Source of the DNA: Bacillota bacterium
Lineage (GTDB): Bacteria > Bacillota > Clostridia > Acetivibrionales > Acetivibrionaceae
Direction of reading: 5' to 3'
NCBI GenBank assembly: GCA_023398495.1
Contig: JAEWSG010000221.1
Location: 1-18,269 of the forward strand
Length of the DNA stretch: 18,269 nucleotides
Position 1 is the first letter of the stretch. Every line of letters starts with the position of its first letter. The notes under the pieces were generated by a model. It saw nothing but the letters and a program-made list of their open reading frames with translations. It ran no database searches and was not told where the DNA came from. Shown here piece by piece: positions 14,830 through 18,269 of this stretch. The position numbers were made by a program, and so were the translations under genes.

Positions 14830-15519
14830 CTACTCTTTGCTAGACTTTCGTTTTTTTATGATCACAAATATACATGTAACCATTAGTATAACTATAGCAC
14901 CAATAAACCAAACATTAATATTTACCCCTTCAAAAAAACTAGAATTTTGGTCTTTAACATTAGGGTTATTCTCATCTACACCCTTTACAATATTTGACGT
15001 TTTATTATCTATTGGACTACTTAGAGCAGAACTATTAACACTTTCTGATTTTTTATTGATTTTAAAATTAAAATCTTCAATAGTTTGATTTGAATAGTGT
15101 CCATTATTTATATAGTCATTCATTCGTTTAAGAAAATCGTGAGAACTTTTCAATTTTAGTTTTTCTCTTTCAAGAGAATTAGATTTTGCAGCAAGTCCTT
15201 CATAAACGATATATCCATCATCTGACTTTATAACCACTACTGCACAATAGTCACCTACCTTAGGAAAAGAAAACTTTCCTGGTGCTTCAGTGTACTTTAA
15301 ATCAAGTATTTTAATTATTTCTTCTGAAAAGTCTCCAAACACAACTTCATTAATTTTTATCGTAACGTAGGAATTCTCTATATTTTGTACTTCGCCTATA
15401 AAACAGTGATCTGCATATTGCAAGGCACTCTCTGGTATATCTCCTGCTAGCACAGAAAATGAAGTTATAATACACATCCATAGAATAAAACTTATAAACA
15501 TAAATCCTTTTCTTTTCAT
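14830..15519 (-). CDS. Hypothetical secreted protein with C-terminal membrane anchor
   Basis: 229 residues, not recognised. The signal peptide is at about 1-25 (MKRKGFMFISFILWMC onward, cleavage near VLA-G). The outside domain (about 26-130) is mostly beta, with HCFIGEVQNIENSYVTI and VGDYCAVVVIKSDDG, resembling small OB-like folds by eye only. A polar Ser/Asn-rich stretch (about 150-200) acts as a stalk. A hydrophobic segment (about 203-222) and the basic tail KKRKSSKE anchor it as a type I membrane protein. It resembles surface proteins held by a tail anchor rather than a sortase motif (no LPxTG). AAGGGG precedes the ATG. Likely first of three co-directional genes. Confidence 0.75.
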   Translation of the reverse strand: MKRKGFMFISFILWMCIITSFSVLAGDIPESALQYADHCFIGEVQNIENSYVTIKINEVVFGDFSEEIIKILDLKYTEAPGKFSFPKVGDYCAVVVIKSDDGYIVYEGLAAKSNSLEREKLKLKSSHDFLKRMNDYINNGHYSNQTIEDFNFKINKKSESVNSSALSSPIDNKTSNIVKGVDENNPNVKDQNSSFFEGVNINVWFIGAIVILMVTCIFVIIKKRKSSKE

Positions 15520-15600
15520 AATTGTACCCCTTTACCTCCAACAAAATTATGATTAGTTCTTATGACGATTTCAAAATCAAAAAGTTCCCTGTTATCCTCA

Positions 15601-15760
15601 TTATCTTAAATTCAAATCCCCAGTTTCCGTAAATTCAAACGACCAAAAGTTTTTCTTTTCCATTTCATACATGTCAAACCTTACTATTTGCTTGTTTTCT
15701 ACTATTTTCACCACTTCCATAGTGCCTGTGTATTTTTCCGTGTACAACAAGGTAATCTGT
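15601..15760 (-). pseudogene. C-terminal remnant of an unidentified protein, out of frame with the hydrolase fragment
   Basis: In the frame next to that of the hydrolase fragment, a coherent coding-like stretch runs to a stop at 15601-15603. It includes LLYTEKYTGTMEVVKIVENK, IVRFDMYEMEKKNFWSFEF and TETGDLNLR. It has no ribosome binding site, so it is probably the tail of a gene whose front is lost. The family is unknown. It overlaps the end of the hydrolase fragment, suggesting a deletion joined two genes. Confidence 0.5.
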
Positions 15761-16006
15761 ATAAGCACTTGGAGTACCTGACCCAGTTGTAAACACCACT
15801 GTAGGTGTTCCCTTACCTTTTGAATATATATGAATCTTATGGTTATTCACTTCTATTAATTTTCCTGGTGGTTCATACTGGCTTTTCTCGTAATTACTCA
15901 TAACATACTGCCATATAACCCCAGTAAAAATAATAACAAAAGCAATAATGAGAAACTTAAATATACTTGCTTTTAATAGTTTATTAACGTATAAACAAAT
16001 GTTCAC
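15674..16006 (-). pseudogene. Truncated alpha/beta hydrolase
   Basis: 110 residues starting at GTG (16006), with AGGAGG six bases upstream. An N-terminal membrane segment (about 16-36) is followed by PPGKLIEVNNHKIHIYSKGKG and VVFTTGSGTPSAYTDY, the typical opening strands and oxyanion-loop region of membrane-anchored alpha/beta hydrolases. The nucleophile elbow GxSxG, the acid and the His are all missing, since the family needs about 300 residues. The last 30 residues (HGKIHRHYGSGENSRKQ and on) do not look like the family and result from reading another gene's tail in the wrong frame. It is thus most likely a broken gene; translation may still occur given its good start. Confidence 0.7.
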
Positions 16007-16041
16007 ATATTTCCTCCTAGCATTCTCTACTTACACTCTGA

Positions 16042-16686
16042 TTAAAAATGCATTTTACTTTTTTTGAATTTCTCTGAAATGTCGATAGGTTCAACATTAA
16101 TCTTTTCAAACTCTTGTGCTAGATAATCCAATTTCTCTTTAAGAAATGTACCATTGTTTAAGTCTTCATCAATGACTTCTATTATTAATCCGAAAAAGCA
16201 CCTATCACTGAATCCATACTGTTGTTCCAAAAGAGCTTTTAAATCAGGATTTTTATCTATATCAATAACTGGAACAATCTCAACCTCAGTATTAGTTTCT
16301 TCAGTTATAATAATGTTTAGTCTAAAAAAGTATCTATTTACCTTTCCTATTATAAATGCGTCTAAACTTTCAAGGCCTGTATCCAATCCACTTATTCCAC
16401 TTTGAAAGTCAAGGTCTGCAAAAGCTGGCTTCTGTAATAACCGTATTCTTTGTGAATAAGATTTGTAATCATTTGCCATCGCCATAATTACAATAAATAC
16501 AGAAAACCCCAAAGCATAAAGGCTTGAAACAGGGATTCTTTCCACTAAAAATGAGGGTGAAATACCATGCTTTAATACTATCGGTATAAACGTAAAGGGT
16601 AAAACAATACAAAAACAAATTATAAACCACTTTATAATCGTCCTAGTTTGTGTTTTCATAATAGCTATAAATGTTTTGAAAATCAT
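16042..16686 (-). CDS. Hypothetical membrane protein
   Basis: 214 residues, not recognised. Two hydrophobic segments near the N-terminus (about 18-38 and 52-70) are joined by a short loop. The remaining 140 residues form a charged, probably cytoplasmic domain with LNIIITEETNTEVEIVPVID and RCFFGLIIEVIDED strands and a final amphipathic helix. The Lys-rich end is KFKKSKMHF. There are no enzyme motifs. GAGAGGA lies about 11 bases before the ATG, a rather wide spacing. Lies between the reductase fragment and the truncated hydrolase, in a region of gene decay, but its own frame is intact. Confidence 0.7.
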   Translation of the reverse strand: MIFKTFIAIMKTQTRTIIKWFIICFCIVLPFTFIPIVLKHGISPSFLVERIPVSSLYALGFSVFIVIMAMANDYKSYSQRIRLLQKPAFADLDFQSGISGLDTGLESLDAFIIGKVNRYFFRLNIIITEETNTEVEIVPVIDIDKNPDLKALLEQQYGFSDRCFFGLIIEVIDEDLNNGTFLKEKLDYLAQEFEKINVEPIDISEKFKKSKMHF

Positions 16687-16709
16687 GAACTATGATTCCT
16701 CTCTTGAAG

Positions 16710-16814
16710 CTATATAATTTTTTCACGAAAAATCCTTACGGCTTCTCCTAATATTTTCTCACTTTCACCATTCATATAATTTTGTGCAGTATCAAAATAG
16801 TTATGCCATTTGCA
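16710..16814 (-). pseudogene. Aldo/keto reductase fragment cut by the insertion sequence
   Basis: About 34 codons on the minus strand read CKWHNYFDTAQNYMNGES, then EKILGEAVRIFREKII, then TAG at 16710-16712. The NYFDTA-x-Y segment with the catalytic Asp and Tyr, and GESEKILGEA, are characteristic of aldo/keto reductases. The fragment begins where the insertion sequence's left inverted repeat starts (16815) and ends prematurely, so both the front and the back of the gene are missing here. It is too short to be functional. Confidence 0.65.
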
Positions 16815-18265
16815 CCACTACACCCAAAAAGCCCATCTAACATTAAATTTATCTATAAATCGTACTGCACAAGTACTGTATTTTGCTTCCAAACTGTAGG
16901 GAGAGCAAGTATGAACGAATCCATAATTTGATGAGCGATTTCTTCACTGATAATGGGATTCTCATTGAGAATTTTTCTTAGAAGCTCTATTATACGCATT
17001 AATGATGTCGAAAACTTGATATCTTCAACTTCATCGCAGATATAGAAAAATAGGTCTCCAATAGTCCTTGGATCTATGGAATTCCTAGATTCTAGAGCAA
17101 GCATTGCATATCTCATAAAAACAATAGTGGTATGTGCAAGCATCATGTCATAGCTACGACCCTGGAACTCTTTTGCTAAAGCCAAGTAAGATTTCACTAC
17201 CTTGAAGAAAACCTCAATATCCCAGCGTTTGCCGTAAATCCTAATGATCTCCTCATTACTAATAGATGTGTTGGTAGACAATACCGCAAGCCAGTTCTTT
17301 GAGTGACGATCCTTTACAAAGACTATTTTTACTTCGACAAGCTCCTGGCTTTTCTTTGATTCCCTTATGCTTGCAATTACAGAACCAATGATATCTCCTT
17401 TGTCAGCAGGTGTAATCCTCTTGTAGATCTCTTTGATATTCATCCATTCACCTTGGTATAGGTAGTGAATCTTTGAGCTGAGTTTTAACATACAAACTAC
17501 ATCAAGATTACGTTTTACAACTTCAGCAATCATTTTGGGGAAGGCAAACCAACTGTCAAAAAGTAGATACTTTGCTGGTAGACCTTTAACGGAATCCAAT
17601 AGTTTGAGCAGTGTTTCGGTAGATTTTACAGTTGCTTCGTTCCTTCTTTTATAACCGGAAGATCTCTTATCTATGCTGTTATCAGCAGGACATAATATTT
17701 TCTTCTCATGCCTTGAACTCATAAGTGAGAAGGCAACAGGGAGAAAGGTATTTCCGTCAGACCATCCAATAGTGAGCATTTTAAAGCCTTTAACGAATTT
17801 ACGAGTTGTATGATCAAAGACTCGTGATAAAAGCTCAACTTTATTGCTCCGACTACGGTCATACAAGGAATCATCCACTATTAGGACACTTACTCTATCT
17901 TCAGAAGTTAGCTGGTTAATACCTTCGATTATAAGCGTAACTAGTAACAACAGTAACCTTGCCCAATTGAAGGTGCTAGAGTTTAGAAACCTATATGCTG
18001 TGTTCTTCTTAAAGGAGAGATTCTCAGGATTCATTTTTAAGGTACGGAATAAGTTTTTACCTGAGAAAACAAGTCCAAAAATCTCTTTAAGTAGCACAAC
18101 GCATTGTATACCGCCTTCTTTATAGAAATTTGACTTCTTCATAAGCCTGCTAATTGAATACTTAGCAAAAAAGTTATCAATTTTGGAAGAAATAGCATGT
18201 TCAGCGTTTGAATTATCTGTTATAATAGAATTCATAAAAATCCCTCTTTTCATTGGTATTAGTGG
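16815..18265 (-). mobile_element. IS4-family insertion sequence
   Basis: About 1.45 kb. It contains one transposase gene. Candidate terminal inverted repeats are CCACTACACCCAA (16815-16827) and, inverted, CCACTAATACCAA (18253-18265), sharing ten of thirteen positions. The left edge abuts the aldo/keto reductase fragment. The flank beyond the right end is only four bases long here, so target duplication cannot be judged. Confidence 0.7.
16853..18235 (-). CDS. IS4-family DDE transposase
   Basis: Catalyses cut-and-paste movement of the surrounding insertion sequence. Of 460 residues from the chosen start, the N-terminal part is helical and DNA-binding-like. The DDE (DDE_Tnp_1) core has the first Asp in VLIVDDSLYDRSRS (about 119-130), the second in LLFDSWFAFPKM, and the Glu in YGKRWDIEVFFKVVK, which fits the IS4-family Y-x2-R-x3-E-x6-K signature. 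The frame is intact, so the element may be active. An upstream ATG at 18253 is in frame but falls at the inverted repeat. The ATG at 18235 has AGAGGGA five bases before it and is preferred. It reads in the same direction as the gene it interrupts. Confidence 0.9.
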   Translation of the reverse strand: MNSIITDNSNAEHAISSKIDNFFAKYSISRLMKKSNFYKEGGIQCVVLLKEIFGLVFSGKNLFRTLKMNPENLSFKKNTAYRFLNSSTFNWARLLLLLVTLIIEGINQLTSEDRVSVLIVDDSLYDRSRSNKVELLSRVFDHTTRKFVKGFKMLTIGWSDGNTFLPVAFSLMSSRHEKKILCPADNSIDKRSSGYKRRNEATVKSTETLLKLLDSVKGLPAKYLLFDSWFAFPKMIAEVVKRNLDVVCMLKLSSKIHYLYQGEWMNIKEIYKRITPADKGDIIGSVIASIRESKKSQELVEVKIVFVKDRHSKNWLAVLSTNTSISNEEIIRIYGKRWDIEVFFKVVKSYLALAKEFQGRSYDMMLAHTTIVFMRYAMLALESRNSIDPRTIGDLFFYICDEVEDIKFSTSLMRIIELLRKILNENPIISEEIAHQIMDSFILALPTVWKQNTVLVQYDL

Positions 18266-18269
18266 TTTT

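Overview
The window looks like the chromosome of an AT-rich, low-GC Gram-positive anaerobe of the cellulosome-forming Clostridia (Ruminiclostridium/Acetivibrio-like). The evidence is two secreted proteins with type I dockerins (a GH26 mannanase and an SGNH/GDSL esterase), strong AGGAGG-type ribosome binding sites, and TTG/GTG starts. The genus is an inference.

Layout. 1-507 is non-coding and carries a large palindromic element just before a candidate promoter. 508-2261 is a shikimate-kinase-like gene followed by a chorismate-synthase-like gene, closed by a bidirectional terminator. A PilZ (c-di-GMP receptor) gene faces them on the minus strand (2356-3012). 3307-5841 holds a PfkB-family fructokinase and a membrane-anchored parvulin foldase with a TPR-like tail. 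6137-6664 is an RDD membrane protein. The spacers at 5890-6136 and 6665-7109 contain a duplicated two-hairpin element, and the second also contains an inverted half-copy of the palindromic element. 7110-8927 is the mannanase (CBM35-GH26-dockerin), followed by an ECF sigma factor and a single-pass membrane protein that is probably its regulator. 10973-13603 holds a small zinc-ribbon protein, a tyrosine recombinase and the dockerin esterase. From 13679 to the end everything is on the minus strand: a P-loop kinase-like protein, three small membrane or secreted proteins of unknown function, a truncated alpha/beta hydrolase, an aldo/keto reductase fragment, and an IS4-family insertion sequence that appears to have cut the reductase. 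This last third looks like a decaying accessory region.

How the genes may work together. The mannanase and esterase would be exported and bound by scaffoldin cohesins for attack on plant cell wall polysaccharide. Fructokinase feeds sugar into glycolysis, and the parvulin foldase could assist folding of exported proteins. The sigma/membrane-protein pair may sense an envelope or extracellular signal. The most notable observation is in the aromatic pair. The chorismate-synthase-like protein has Tyr and Gln where the family has its two invariant active-site histidines, and its partner kinase has Leu where shikimate kinases have the substrate-binding Arg. The pair is therefore either a divergent lineage of the normal enzymes or has moved to a different substrate. 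All assignments come from reading motifs by eye; no database search was possible.
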